From DASUDX01 sp036275365 (lineage in GTDB: Bacteria > Pseudomonadota > Gammaproteobacteria > Nevskiales > Nevskiaceae): DNA of 15,715 nt. The notes under the pieces were generated by a model. It was given only the letters and a program-made list of their open reading frames with translations. It was not told where the DNA came from and made no database searches. The translations under genes and the position numbers were made by a program. This document shows positions 1 through 7,932 of the stretch, piece after piece. The DNA is taken from NCBI GenBank assembly GCA_036275365.1, contig DASUDX010000082.1, forward strand, positions 1 to 15,715, in the 5' to 3' direction. How positions within the stretch are numbered: position 1 is the first letter of the stretch; each line of letters starts with the position of its first letter.

Positions 1-1
1 G

Positions 2-2659
2 GAGCAGGACGGCAGCCTGGTCTACTGCGCCGCCTACGGACTGCCGGATGCCCGGGCCCGCCAGCAGCGCTTCGGCCGCGGCGAGGGCCTGCCCGGACAG
101 TGCCTGCTCGAGCGCCGGCTGCTGAGCCTGGATCCGGTGCCGGCCCAGCACTTCCAGATCATCTCCGGCCTCGGCAAGGCCCTGCCCCGCTCGATCCTGC
201 TGGTGCCGCTGATCGCCCGCGGCGAGCCGGTGGCAGTGCTGGAGCTGGCCAGCTTCGCCCGTCTCGAAGAGCGCCAGCAGCGCCTGCTGGAAGACCTGCT
301 GCCGGCCACCGCGCTCAGCTGGCAGACCCTGGCGCGCAGCCTGCTCACCCGCGAGCTGCTCGAGGAAACCCAGGCCCAGGCCGAGGAGCTACGCGCCAGC
401 GAGGAGGCCCTGCGCACCCAGCAGGAGGAGCTGCGGGTCACCAACGAGGCCCTGCGCGAGCGCAGCCAGGCGCTGGAGGAACAGGGCCGCCGCCTGCGCA
501 GCTCCGAGGAGGAGCTGCGGCTGCAGGCCCAGGAGCTGCGCATCTCCAACAGCGAGCTGCAGGACGCCCGCGGCGAGCTGGAGCAGAAGGCCGAGGCGCT
601 GGCCCAGGCCAGCCGCTACAAGAGCGAGTTCCTCGCCAACATGTCGCACGAGCTGCGCACCCCGCTCAACTCGCTACTGATCCTGTCGCAGAGCCTCGCC
701 GAGAACGAGGACGGCAACCTCAACGAGGAGCAGATCGAATCGGCCCGCATCATCCGCGACAGCGGCCGCAACCTGCTCAATCTGATCAACGACATCCTCG
801 ATCTGTCCAAGGTCGAGGCCGGCAAGATGCAGATCACCCTCGAGGAGGTCAGCCTCGCCGCCCTGCTGCAGCAGATGGAGCGCCAGTTCCGGCCAGTGGC
901 GCGCGAGCGGGCGCTGGAGTTCGTGGTGGAGCGCGCGGCGGATCTGCCCGAGACCCTGCGCAGCGACGGCGCCCGGCTCGGCCAGATCCTCACCAATCTG
1001 CTCGGCAATGCCTTCAAGTTCACCCGCCAGGGCCGGGTCAGCCTGCGGGTCGGCCGGCCCGACGCCAGCGAGCGCCTGCCCGCCGGCTGGGTGGCCGAGC
1101 AGAGCCTCGCCTTCGAGGTCAGCGACACCGGCATCGGCATCGCCGAGAGCAAGCTCGAACAGGTGTTCCAGGCCTTCGAGCAGGCCGATGCCAGCACCAG
1201 CCGCCGCTTCGGTGGCACCGGCCTGGGTCTGTCGATCGTGATCGGCATGGCGCGCCTGCTCGGTGGCGAGGTGCGGGTGCGCTCCCAGCTCGAGGTCGGC
1301 TCCACCTTCACCCTGCTGGTGCCGCAGACGCTCGCCGATGCCGTGGCCGAGCCGGTGCTCAGCACCCCGCCCGCCCCCGCACCCCGCCCGGCGCCGGCGG
1401 CCCTACCGACCGCGGTGGCCAACCCGCCGGATGCCGACGAGGACGACGACGCGGTGCTGCTGATCGTCGAGGACGACCCGGTGTTCGCCCGCCTGCTCGC
1501 CGAGGCGGCGCGCCGCAAGGGCCACGCGACCCGCATCGCCGGCACCGGCCAGGACGCGCTGCGGCTGGCCCGCAGCCTGCGCCTGAGCGGGGTGCTGCTG
1601 GATCTGGGCCTGCCCGATATCAGTGGCTGGCAGGTGCTCAGCCAGTTCCAGCAGGACCCGCGGCTGGCCCGGGTACCGGTCCACATCGTCTCGGCCGATG
1701 ACGAGGCCGCCCAGGGTCTGGATCGCGGCGCGGTGGGCGTGCTGATGAAGCCGGCCACCCGCGAGGGCATCCAGGCCGCGCTGGATCGTCTGCAGGCCCC
1801 GGGTACCCATGCGGCCGGCCTGCGCTCACGGGTGCTGCTGGTCGACGACGATTCGATCTCGCGGGCCGCGGTGCGCAAGCTGCTGGCCAGCCAGCCGATC
1901 GATCTGGTCGAGGTGGACAGCGGCAGCGCCGGTCTGCAGGCGCTGACCGAGCGCGGCCCCTTCGATGGGCTGATCCTCGATCTCTACCTGCCGGATCTGA
2001 GCGGCTTCGACTTCCTCGAACAGGCGGCGCGGCGGCTGCCGCTGCCGCCGGTGGTGATCTACTCGGCGCGTCAGCTCACCGACGAGGAGACCCTGCGGCT
2101 GCGCGAGTACACCGAGAGCATCGTCATCAAGGGCTCGCGCTCGCCCGAGCGCCTGCTCGACGAGGCCTCGCTGTTCCTGCACAGCCTCGAGCGCAAGCCG
2201 GCGGCCCCGGGCCGGGCGGCGGCCCCCACGGCCCCCGCGGCGCCGGCGGCCGGGCCGGCCGCGGTGGGCCGTCACCCGCCGCAGGAGGACCTGGGCGGCC
2301 GCACGGTGCTGGTGGTGGACGATGACATGCGCAACATCTTCGCCCTGTCCAAGGCCCTGCGCAGCCGCGGCCTCAAGGTGGTGATGGCCCAGGACGGCCT
2401 GAAGGCACTGAGCCTGCTCGAATCCGGCGAGGCCATCGACCTCGTGCTGATGGACATCATGATGCCGGACATGGATGGCTACGAGACCATGCGCCGCATC
2501 CGCGCCCAGCCCCGCTTCGCCAGCCTGCCGATCATCGCGGTGACCGCCAAGGCGATGAAGGGGGACCGCGAGAAGTGCCTGGAGGCGGGCGCCAACGACT
2601 ACTGCACCAAGCCGGTGGATCTGGACCGGCTGATCTCGCAGATCCGCGTCTGGGTCTGA
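2..2659 (+). CDS. Hybrid sensor histidine kinase with three receiver domains (5'-truncated)
   Basis: The N-terminus lies outside the window; 885 residues are visible, read from base 2. Residues 1-95 look like the end of a GAF sensor domain. Residues 95-205 form a Glu/Leu/Arg/Gln-rich coiled coil. HisKA follows, with the phospho-accepting His216 in the motif SHELRTP (codon 647-649). The HATPase domain has its N-box near 329-342, DTGIGI near 375 and GGTGLGLS near 404. Three receivers come next: REC1 484-598 (phospho-Asp534), REC2 609-725 (Asp660) and REC3 767-885 (Asp818). An Ala/Pro-rich linker joins REC2 and REC3. In REC2 the usual Lys-Pro after strand 5 is Lys-Gly. The architecture implies autophosphorylation at His216 followed by transfer to one or more receivers, and signalling through partner proteins because no DNA-binding output is present. 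Transmembrane or HAMP regions may lie upstream, out of view. The signal sensed is unknown. The GTG at 137 lies inside the GAF domain and is not the real start. Confidence 0.93.
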   Translation, partial: EQDGSLVYCAAYGLPDARARQQRFGRGEGLPGQCLLERRLLSLDPVPAQHFQIISGLGKALPRSILLVPLIARGEPVAVLELASFARLEERQQRLLEDLLPATALSWQTLARSLLTRELLEETQAQAEELRASEEALRTQQEELRVTNEALRERSQALEEQGRRLRSSEEELRLQAQELRISNSELQDARGELEQKAEALAQASRYKSEFLANMSHELRTPLNSLLILSQSLAENEDGNLNEEQIESARIIRDSGRNLLNLINDILDLSKVEAGKMQITLEEVSLAALLQQMERQFRPVARERALEFVVERAADLPETLRSDGARLGQILTNLLGNAFKFTRQGRVSLRVGRPDASERLPAGWVAEQSLAFEVSDTGIGIAESKLEQVFQAFEQADASTSRRFGGTGLGLSIVIGMARLLGGEVRVRSQLEVGSTFTLLVPQTLADAVAEPVLSTPPAPAPRPAPAALPTAVANPPDADEDDDAVLLIVEDDPVFARLLAEAARRKGHATRIAGTGQDALRLARSLRLSGVLLDLGLPDISGWQVLSQFQQDPRLARVPVHIVSADDEAAQGLDRGAVGVLMKPATREGIQAALDRLQAPGTHAAGLRSRVLLVDDDSISRAAVRKLLASQPIDLVEVDSGSAGLQALTERGPFDGLILDLYLPDLSGFDFLEQAARRLPLPPVVIYSARQLTDEETLRLREYTESIVIKGSRSPERLLDEASLFLHSLERKPAAPGRAAAPTAPAAPAAGPAAVGRHPPQEDLGGRTVLVVDDDMRNIFALSKALRSRGLKVVMAQDGLKALSLLESGEAIDLVLMDIMMPDMDGYETMRRIRAQPRFASLPIIAVTAKAMKGDREKCLEAGANDYCTKPVDLDRLISQIRVWV

Positions 2660-2675
2660 GCGCGCCGCTCAGACC
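2653..2675. terminator. Perfect hairpin spanning both convergent stop codons
   Basis: GGTCTGAGCG at 2653-2662 and CGCTCAGACC at 2666-2675 form a perfect 10-bp stem with a 3-nt loop (CGC). The left arm contains the TGA of the kinase gene and the right arm contains the complement of the TGA of the converging membrane-protein gene. The position suggests a shared bidirectional terminator or an mRNA 3'-end stabiliser. Neither side has a clear U-tract, so classical intrinsic termination is uncertain. Confidence 0.55.
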
Positions 2676-4114
2676 GCCTTGATCGGCTGGGCCAGGATCC
2701 ACAGCCCGGCCACGGTGAAGGCCACCATCAGGGCCAGCATCGGCAGCTGCGAGCGGGTGGCGCGCGCCGCGCCGTCGAACTGGCGCAGCGCCTCGTGGTG
2801 GGCGGCCACCACGCTCCAGACATGGCCGGCCAGAATCAGCCCCACCTGCACATGCCAGACCACGGCGGTGTCCGGCACGATGCTGCGCTGCAGCCAGTCG
2901 GCGGTGCCGAACAGATTCCAGCCCCAGCCGAAGGGATCGGAGACCAGGGCGATGATCTTCACCCCCTGCGATTCGATCAGCGTGTAGTAGTGGGTGATGT
3001 GGTAGACCAGCACGATCGGCAGCAGCGAGGGCAGGAAGGCCCGGCGCAGGGGCGCGGCCCGCGCCGCGCCGCCCGCCCAGGCGACCAGCGCGATGCCCAG
3101 GGCATAGACCGCCGCATAGAGCAGCGGCGCCAGCCACAGCCCGGCCAGCTGCCAGACCGCGTAGAGCTCGCGCAGCCGCGGGTAGGCCAGCAGCGGGTTG
3201 GCGCCTGCCCAGTCCTGCAGGCAGCAGGGGTAGAGCTGCAGCCAGAACAGCTCCACCCAGGGCTGGGCCTCGTGCAGACCGTCATAGGCGGTGGTGGCGA
3301 GCATGGCGAGCAGGAACAGGCCCCAGCCGCGCTCGTCGGGCAGCGGCTCGCGCAGGCCTCCGGCCCAGCCGCGCCAGCCCAGCAGCGGCGGTGAGGCCCC
3401 GCTCCAGGCGAGCGGCGAGAGCCGCCCCAGCAGGGCGAAGAACGGTCCGAAGGGATCGAGCGTCCGCGCCGTGGCCTCGATGCCGATCAGCGCCGCGCCG
3501 AGCAGCATCAGCAGCAGGTGGATCAGCAGGGCCAGGGCCAGGCCGCGCGGGCCGAGGTCGCCAAACAGCTCCACGCTGATCAGCAGCATGAACAGCAGCA
3601 GGGCCGGGACAATCCCCAGCCGCGCGCTGAGCCGGGCGAGACGCGCCCCGCCCCGGCCCTGGTGCAGCCCGGGCCACAACCGCGCCAGCCCCTCGGCCAG
3701 CAGGCGCCACGGGGCCAGCCGCGGATAGGCGTTGCCCAGCAGCGCCACCGCATAGGCAAAGCCGAGCAGGAACAGGATCCAGAAGAAGGTCATGTTGAAG
3801 TTGGCGTAGGGGTCGACATTGCCGAACAGCCCGGTGGCCACGCACAGCGCGAACCCCAGCAGGCTGAATCCCTGCAGCCACCGCCACGGCCGCGCCGGGA
3901 AGGGACGCGGCCGGCCCAGGGCCGGGGCTGCCGGGGCCTGGGCGCCGGCCAGCCAGGCAATGGCCCCGAAGGACAGCACCAGACTGGCGCTGGCCGCCCA
4001 GGCATAGAGCCAGAACGGCACCGGCAGGGTGTAGATGGTGCCGAAGGAATGCGCGGACGCCGGTGCCGCCGGTACGGTCAGCAGGGCCAGACTGAGCAGG
4101 GCGTCGCGTCGCAT
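2669..4114 (-). CDS. Polytopic membrane protein, 'fenitrothion hydrolase' (FedB-like) family
   Basis: The protein has 481 residues, a cleavable signal peptide (predicted cut after Ala21 in PASA-H) and about nine to eleven hydrophobic membrane segments. Features I recall from proteins annotated as fenitrothion hydrolase are LPVPFWLY just after the signal, LFGNVDPYANFNM, a PWR motif, TTAYDGL and DPFGWGWNLFGT (Asp393). The database name comes from an organophosphate-degradation locus and probably does not describe the native role. Cleavage would leave His22 at the mature N-terminus. Further histidines lie in or near C-terminal membrane segments: His372, His375, His421, His431, His439 and His440. 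Together these suggest metal, possibly copper, binding, which is inference. The gene stands alone between convergent and divergent neighbours. The ATG at 4114 has no strong Shine-Dalgarno but gives a clean signal peptide. Family assignment is from memory of motifs. Confidence 0.6.
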   Translation of the reverse strand: MRRDALLSLALLTVPAAPASAHSFGTIYTLPVPFWLYAWAASASLVLSFGAIAWLAGAQAPAAPALGRPRPFPARPWRWLQGFSLLGFALCVATGLFGNVDPYANFNMTFFWILFLLGFAYAVALLGNAYPRLAPWRLLAEGLARLWPGLHQGRGGARLARLSARLGIVPALLLFMLLISVELFGDLGPRGLALALLIHLLLMLLGAALIGIEATARTLDPFGPFFALLGRLSPLAWSGASPPLLGWRGWAGGLREPLPDERGWGLFLLAMLATTAYDGLHEAQPWVELFWLQLYPCCLQDWAGANPLLAYPRLRELYAVWQLAGLWLAPLLYAAVYALGIALVAWAGGAARAAPLRRAFLPSLLPIVLVYHITHYYTLIESQGVKIIALVSDPFGWGWNLFGTADWLQRSIVPDTAVVWHVQVGLILAGHVWSVVAAHHEALRQFDGAARATRSQLPMLALMVAFTVAGLWILAQPIKAV

Positions 4115-4186
4115 GGGCGATATTTGCTGGCCGGGTGGCGGGTGGGGACCGGTAGGCTAAGCCCTCCTCCGCTGCCCTGCCCCGCC
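4115..4186. promoter_or_regulatory. Divergent intergenic region, 72 bp
   Basis: This is the only space available for promoters of the leftward membrane-protein gene and the rightward lipoprotein gene. A TAGGCT at 4153-4158 could be a -10 element for the rightward gene, which would give a leader of about 22 nt. No matching -35 is seen at normal spacing. No convincing leftward promoter and no Shine-Dalgarno for the rightward gene were found. Confidence 0.25.
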
Positions 4187-6682
4187 ATGCGCCCTGCCCC
4201 TGGCTTTCGCGTCCGCTGGTCCCTGGTCCTCGCCGGCACCCTGCTCGGGCTGGCGGGCTGTGGCAATTCGGGAACGCCGGCCAGCAGCCCGCCGCCGCAG
4301 GGCGCGGTGATCCTGGACCGCTACGCCGCCGCCCAGGGCTGCTATGCCCTGCGCTCGGTGGCGAGCGGCCGCTTCCTCGGCGATGCCGGCTCCGGCTATG
4401 CCGGTGGCGACGCCACCCTGGCCGAGCGCTTCTTCTTCAAGCCGGCGGCCCTGGGCGAGTACCTGCTCTACGGCCGCGACCGCCAGCTGCTCGCCGCCGA
4501 CGCGGCCCCGGCCAGCCAGACCCTCGACAGCGTGGACGAGGCCGCGGTGTGGGAGCTGCGAGTGGTGGGCGATGCCACCGCCTATCCCGCCGCACCGCAG
4601 TTCGACCGCAAGCCCGCCATCGAGGCGCTGCGTGCCTATCGCGGCTTCGTCGATCCGCTGCCGCGCGGCAGCCGCTTCTGGCTGGCCAGCGCCGATGGTC
4701 GCCGGCTGGCTCTGGACAGCGGCGGCGCCCGTCTGGAGGCGGCCAGCGAGAGCAGTGCCCAGCAATTCGAGCTGCAGCTGGCGAGCGACTGCGCGGCGTT
4801 TCCGGAAGCCGATACCGACACCCAGGGCCAGACCTTTGCCGGCACCCTGCCGGATGGCCGGGTGCTTGGCTTTGCCGATGTGCACAACCACATCTCCGCC
4901 ACCACCTTTCTCGGCGGCGCCCACTTCGGCGCGCCCTTCCACCGCTTCGGGGTGCGTCATGCGGTCGGCGACTGCGAGGACGAGCACGGCCCCAACGGCG
5001 TGCGCGATGCGGTGGGCGCGCTGCTGGCCGGGGATTTCGACGGCCACGACACCGCCGGCTGGCCGACCTTCCCGGACTGGCCGGCGCCGCGCGCGCTGAC
5101 CCACGAGGGCACCTACTGGAAGTGGATCGAGCGCGCCTGGATCGCCGGCCTGCGGGTGCTGGTCAACGATCTGGTGGAGAACGAAACGCTCTGCGAGCTG
5201 CGGCGCAATGTCAGCGGCAATCCCACCCGCTCCTGCAACGAGATGGCCAATGTGCTGGATCAGATCGGCACGATGTATGCCATGCAGGACTACATCGATG
5301 CCCAGTCCGGCGGCCGTGGCGCCGGCTGGTGGCGCATCGTCGAGTCCCCGGCCGAGGCGCGCGCGGTGATCGCCGCCGGCAAGCTGGCGGTGGTGCTGGG
5401 CATCGAGAACTCCCATCTGTTCAACTGCAAGCTCACCTACAGCCCCCTGCGCACCGAGCTCGGCGAGGCCGCCAACACGGTGGACTGTGCGATCAGCGAG
5501 ACCGGCGCGCCCAACGAGGTGGCGACCCAGCTCGCCGAGGTGCTGGCGCTGGGCGTGCGGCAGATCTTCCCGATCCACGAGTTCGACAACGCCCTCGGCG
5601 GCAACGGCATCTTCGACACCCTGGTGCTGAATGTCGGCAACCGCTCGGATACCGGCGGCATCCCCGGCGACGAGCTGGCGCTGGTCACCGCCGCCGCCGA
5701 GGACCCCGCCCAGGCAGCCGCCCTGGCCGGTCTGGTGGGGGCGGAGACGCCCACCGGCGAGTTCTGGACCACCTACGACTGTCCGCGTCCGGAGGCGCCC
5801 ACGGTCGGGGGCTATCTGTATGCGCCGGGCGCCAATCTCACCGCCATCCCACCCGGCGGGCTGTGTGCGGATCTCAACTTCGATGGTCGTCCGGGCGGCC
5901 CCACCGGCTGCTATCCCAATGATCCGGAGCGCCCGCAGTGCAATGCGCGCTGGCTCACCGACATCGGGCTCTACACCCTGTCCCGGCTGATGGAGAGCGG
6001 GGTGATGATCGAGCTCGACCACATGGAGCTGGAGATCAAGAGCCAGACGCTGGATCTGGCCGAGGCGCAGAACCCGGTCTATCCCCTGGTCTCCACCCAC
6101 AGCGGCCAGGGCGGCATCTCCAATGTGCAGGCGCGGCGGGTGCTGGCGGGCGGCGGCATCGTCTATCCGATCAAGCGCAACAGCCGCATCCATCTCGACA
6201 CCTGGCAGCGCACCCGCACCCTGTATGCGCAGACCGATCGCCGCCATCCCTTCGCCTACGGCTATGGCGCGGACACCAACGGGCTCGCCACCCAGACCCT
6301 GCCGCGCGGCGACATCGAGCCCGGCAAGGAGCTGCGCTATCCCTTCACCTTCTTCAAGGGGCCGGTGTGGGATCAGATCCCGGAGTTCGCCGCGGTGCAG
6401 CCGGTGGTCTTCGAGGCCTCCAGCATGGCGGACGCCGAGACCGGCGAGGGCCGGCGCTGGCATCTGGACGAGGACGGTGCCGCCCACTACGGGATGATCG
6501 CCGACGCCATCGAGGAGCTGCGCATCGAAGGCGGCGCCGAGCTGATCCGCGACACCTACCTCTCCGCCGAGGTCTATCTGCAGATGTGGGAACGCACCGA
6601 GGCGGCCGCCGCGGCGATCCGTCGCCAGGGCCTGCAGGTGCCGGACGGGCTGCTGCGCCAGCCGCCGCCGCCGGAGGGCTGA
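4187..6682 (+). CDS. Large lipoprotein with M19 dipeptidase-like metallohydrolase domain
   Basis: The protein has 831 residues. The ATG at 4187 gives a type II signal peptide with lipobox LAGC (Cys25) followed by Gly, so outer-membrane sorting is expected. Upstream in-frame codons remain open, but the lipobox fixes the start. Residues 45-215 resemble a beta-trefoil or fascin-like module. From about 228 the fold matches membrane dipeptidase family M19: DVHNH (His233, His235), GIENSH (Glu407, the bridging-Glu position), IHEFDN (His464, the substrate-His position), ELDHM (His612), STHSG (His638) and GADTNG (Asp696, the position of the late catalytic Asp). A C-terminal helix resembles the M19 end. 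The first motif is His-x-His where M19 normally has His-x-Asp. At 831 residues it is about twice typical M19 length, with insertions rich in Cys that may form disulfides. It could hydrolyse dipeptides or another amide in the envelope; the substrate is unknown. It converges with the lipocalin gene, leaving 23 bp. Confidence 0.8.
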   Translation: MRPAPGFRVRWSLVLAGTLLGLAGCGNSGTPASSPPPQGAVILDRYAAAQGCYALRSVASGRFLGDAGSGYAGGDATLAERFFFKPAALGEYLLYGRDRQLLAADAAPASQTLDSVDEAAVWELRVVGDATAYPAAPQFDRKPAIEALRAYRGFVDPLPRGSRFWLASADGRRLALDSGGARLEAASESSAQQFELQLASDCAAFPEADTDTQGQTFAGTLPDGRVLGFADVHNHISATTFLGGAHFGAPFHRFGVRHAVGDCEDEHGPNGVRDAVGALLAGDFDGHDTAGWPTFPDWPAPRALTHEGTYWKWIERAWIAGLRVLVNDLVENETLCELRRNVSGNPTRSCNEMANVLDQIGTMYAMQDYIDAQSGGRGAGWWRIVESPAEARAVIAAGKLAVVLGIENSHLFNCKLTYSPLRTELGEAANTVDCAISETGAPNEVATQLAEVLALGVRQIFPIHEFDNALGGNGIFDTLVLNVGNRSDTGGIPGDELALVTAAAEDPAQAAALAGLVGAETPTGEFWTTYDCPRPEAPTVGGYLYAPGANLTAIPPGGLCADLNFDGRPGGPTGCYPNDPERPQCNARWLTDIGLYTLSRLMESGVMIELDHMELEIKSQTLDLAEAQNPVYPLVSTHSGQGGISNVQARRVLAGGGIVYPIKRNSRIHLDTWQRTRTLYAQTDRRHPFAYGYGADTNGLATQTLPRGDIEPGKELRYPFTFFKGPVWDQIPEFAAVQPVVFEASSMADAETGEGRRWHLDEDGAAHYGMIADAIEELRIEGGAELIRDTYLSAEVYLQMWERTEAAAAAIRRQGLQVPDGLLRQPPPPEG

Positions 6683-6705
6683 TCCGACCGCGACGGCGGA
6701 CCCGG

Positions 6706-7341
6706 TCAGGGACTCAGCCCGAAGCTCGGATGCGGTCCGCGCGGCGGCAGGCTGCCGTCCGCCGGATTGGGCCACTGCTGCGGGACGCGCTGCAGCCGGC
6801 TGGCGTCATAGCCCCAGCCGGCGATCAGCCGGCGGTAGCGCTCCAGATCGGCCTCGCTGAACTCGGCGCTGCGCTGGAAGATCCACAGATAGTCGCGCTG
6901 GCTGCGGGCGATGATGGCCAGCGAGTAGTCCGGCGCCAGATGGGCGATGCGGTATTCGTAGTCCACCGGCCAGACCAGCGGTGTGCCCGGAATCTGGAAG
7001 CGCATCGCCCACAGCGCATTGCCGGTGCCCGGGACCACCCGGGCGGTCGGGGTCATCAGCTTGTGCCGGCCGCCGAAACCGCCCAGGCGGTTGCGGTAGG
7101 TGGTGGCGATGCGGCCATCCGGCAGCAGGCTGTAGTTCTCCACCGCGTTGTGCGAGTCGGCGTCGCGCTCGGTGGGGATGTGGGCGACCACGAACCAGTC
7201 GCCGGCGTAGCGCTGCAGATCCACCTCGGGCACCAGCGGCACCGTGGACCCCGGCCGCAGCGCCACGCCGGCACAGCCGCCCAGCGCGAGCACCAGGGTG
7301 AGAACCAGCCCGAGGCGCCGGCCGCGCCGCGCGGGCCTCAC
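6706..7341 (-). CDS. Lipocalin family lipoprotein (second of a tandem pair)
   Basis: This 211-residue Blc-like lipocalin is the last gene of a six-gene leftward unit. The signal peptide ends in lipobox LGGC (Cys23), followed by Ala, so outer-membrane anchoring is predicted. The lipocalin signature GDWFVVA corresponds to GKWYEIA of E. coli Blc. The C-terminal strand SQRDYLWIFQR matches the DRDYLWILSR region of Blc. Family members bind fatty acids or lysophospholipids in a beta-barrel cup. The start is GTG at 7341, overlapping the TGA of the upstream lipocalin gene as GTGA, which suggests translational coupling. Similarity to its neighbour is high (shared HNAVE, LPDGRIATT-like, VVPGTGNALW, RIAHL and PDYS motifs), so the pair arose by tandem duplication. 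It carries a short Pro/Gly-rich tail absent from its neighbour. Confidence 0.87.
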   Translation of the reverse strand: MRPARRGRRLGLVLTLVLALGGCAGVALRPGSTVPLVPEVDLQRYAGDWFVVAHIPTERDADSHNAVENYSLLPDGRIATTYRNRLGGFGGRHKLMTPTARVVPGTGNALWAMRFQIPGTPLVWPVDYEYRIAHLAPDYSLAIIARSQRDYLWIFQRSAEFSEADLERYRRLIAGWGYDASRLQRVPQQWPNPADGSLPPRGPHPSFGLSP

Positions 7342-7892
7342 GGTGCCATTTCCGGCCAGCGCTGCGGCACCCGCACGAAGCGCGAGACCTCATAGCCCCA
7401 GCTGGCGATCAGCTCGCGGTACCGCTGGAAGCGGGCCTCGTCCATCTCCGGGCGGCGGCTCATCAGCCAGACATAATCGAGCTGGCTGCGGGCGATGATG
7501 GTCACCGAGTAGTCCGGCTCCAGATGGGCGATGCGGAACTCGCCCTGGAACGGCCAGACGAACTGCATGCCCCACAGCGCATTGCCGGTCCCCGGCACCA
7601 CCGTGGCGATCGGCCGGGCGATCTTCACCGGTCCGTCGAAGCCGCCGTCGCGGCGGCGGAAGGTGGTGGCGATGCGCCCATCCGGATTGAGCGCATAGCT
7701 CTCCACCGCGTTGTGGGCACCGTGTTCGATGAAGGTGGGAATCACCCCGATCACATACCAGTCGCCCATGAAGCGCTCCAGCTCGACCGGGCCGGCCAGC
7801 GGCACCGGCGAGGCGACTCTCGGCGAGGGCAGCGCACACCCCCCGAGCAGGCTGATCAGCAGACCCCATCCCAGCAGCAGACGCAGTGACAT
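7338..7892 (-). CDS. Lipocalin family lipoprotein (first of a tandem pair)
   Basis: The protein has 184 residues. An in-frame ATG exists upstream at 7997, but the ATG at 7892 is preferred: it sits six bases after a GGAG Shine-Dalgarno, and the protein then begins with a compact signal peptide and lipobox LGGC (Cys19). Ala at +2 predicts outer-membrane sorting. It has the lipocalin signature GDWYVIG and the late strand SQLDYVWLMSR, as in the Blc family, whose members bind fatty acids or lysophospholipids. It differs from its downstream paralog mainly in the loops: TFIEHGAHN against TERDADSHN, and a shorter segment where the partner has GTPLVWPVD. The gene is 40 bp downstream of the cupredoxin-like gene and overlaps the next lipocalin start by four bases. 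Confidence 0.88.
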   Translation of the reverse strand: MSLRLLLGWGLLISLLGGCALPSPRVASPVPLAGPVELERFMGDWYVIGVIPTFIEHGAHNAVESYALNPDGRIATTFRRRDGGFDGPVKIARPIATVVPGTGNALWGMQFVWPFQGEFRIAHLEPDYSVTIIARSQLDYVWLMSRRPEMDEARFQRYRELIASWGYEVSRFVRVPQRWPEMAP

Positions 7893-7910
7893 CGGCTTCT
7901 CCACAGGCAC

Positions 7911-7931
7911 CGCCGCCTTTACGCAGCGGCG
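7911..7931 (-). other. Stem-loop between cupredoxin-like and lipocalin genes
   Basis: CGCCGC at 7911-7916 and GCGGCG at 7926-7931 can pair around a 9-nt loop in the leftward transcript, just after the cupredoxin-like stop codon and before the lipocalin Shine-Dalgarno. There is no U-tract. It could mark an mRNA processing or partial-termination point inside the operon, or be a chance result of high GC. Confidence 0.25.
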
Positions 7932-7932
7932 C

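Noticed and set aside
100..1701. Plus-strand frame of 533 codons overlapping the kinase in another frame
   Set aside because: The translation is Pro/Ala/Gly/Arg-rich with no motifs; the frame starting at base 2 encodes the recognisable GAF, HisKA, HATPase and receiver domains.
4163..4171. AGGAGG-like Shine-Dalgarno on the minus strand
   Set aside because: It lies about 50 bases from the leftward start, with no start codon at usable spacing; probably chance.
3518..4186. Upstream in-frame extension of the M19-like lipoprotein
   Set aside because: It would run opposite the membrane-protein gene and bury the signal peptide and lipobox internally. The ATG at 4187 gives a proper lipoprotein start.
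6686..6707. GACCG/CGGTC inverted repeat between the M19-like and lipocalin stop codons
   Set aside because: A 5-bp stem with a 12-nt loop and no U-tract is too weak to call a terminator in DNA this GC-rich.
4157..6775. Minus-strand open frame of 872 codons opposite the M19-like gene
   Set aside because: Its translation is low-complexity in Gly/Ala/His/Arg with no family motif, whereas the plus strand has a lipobox and metal-site motifs. Long antisense frames are expected at this GC content.
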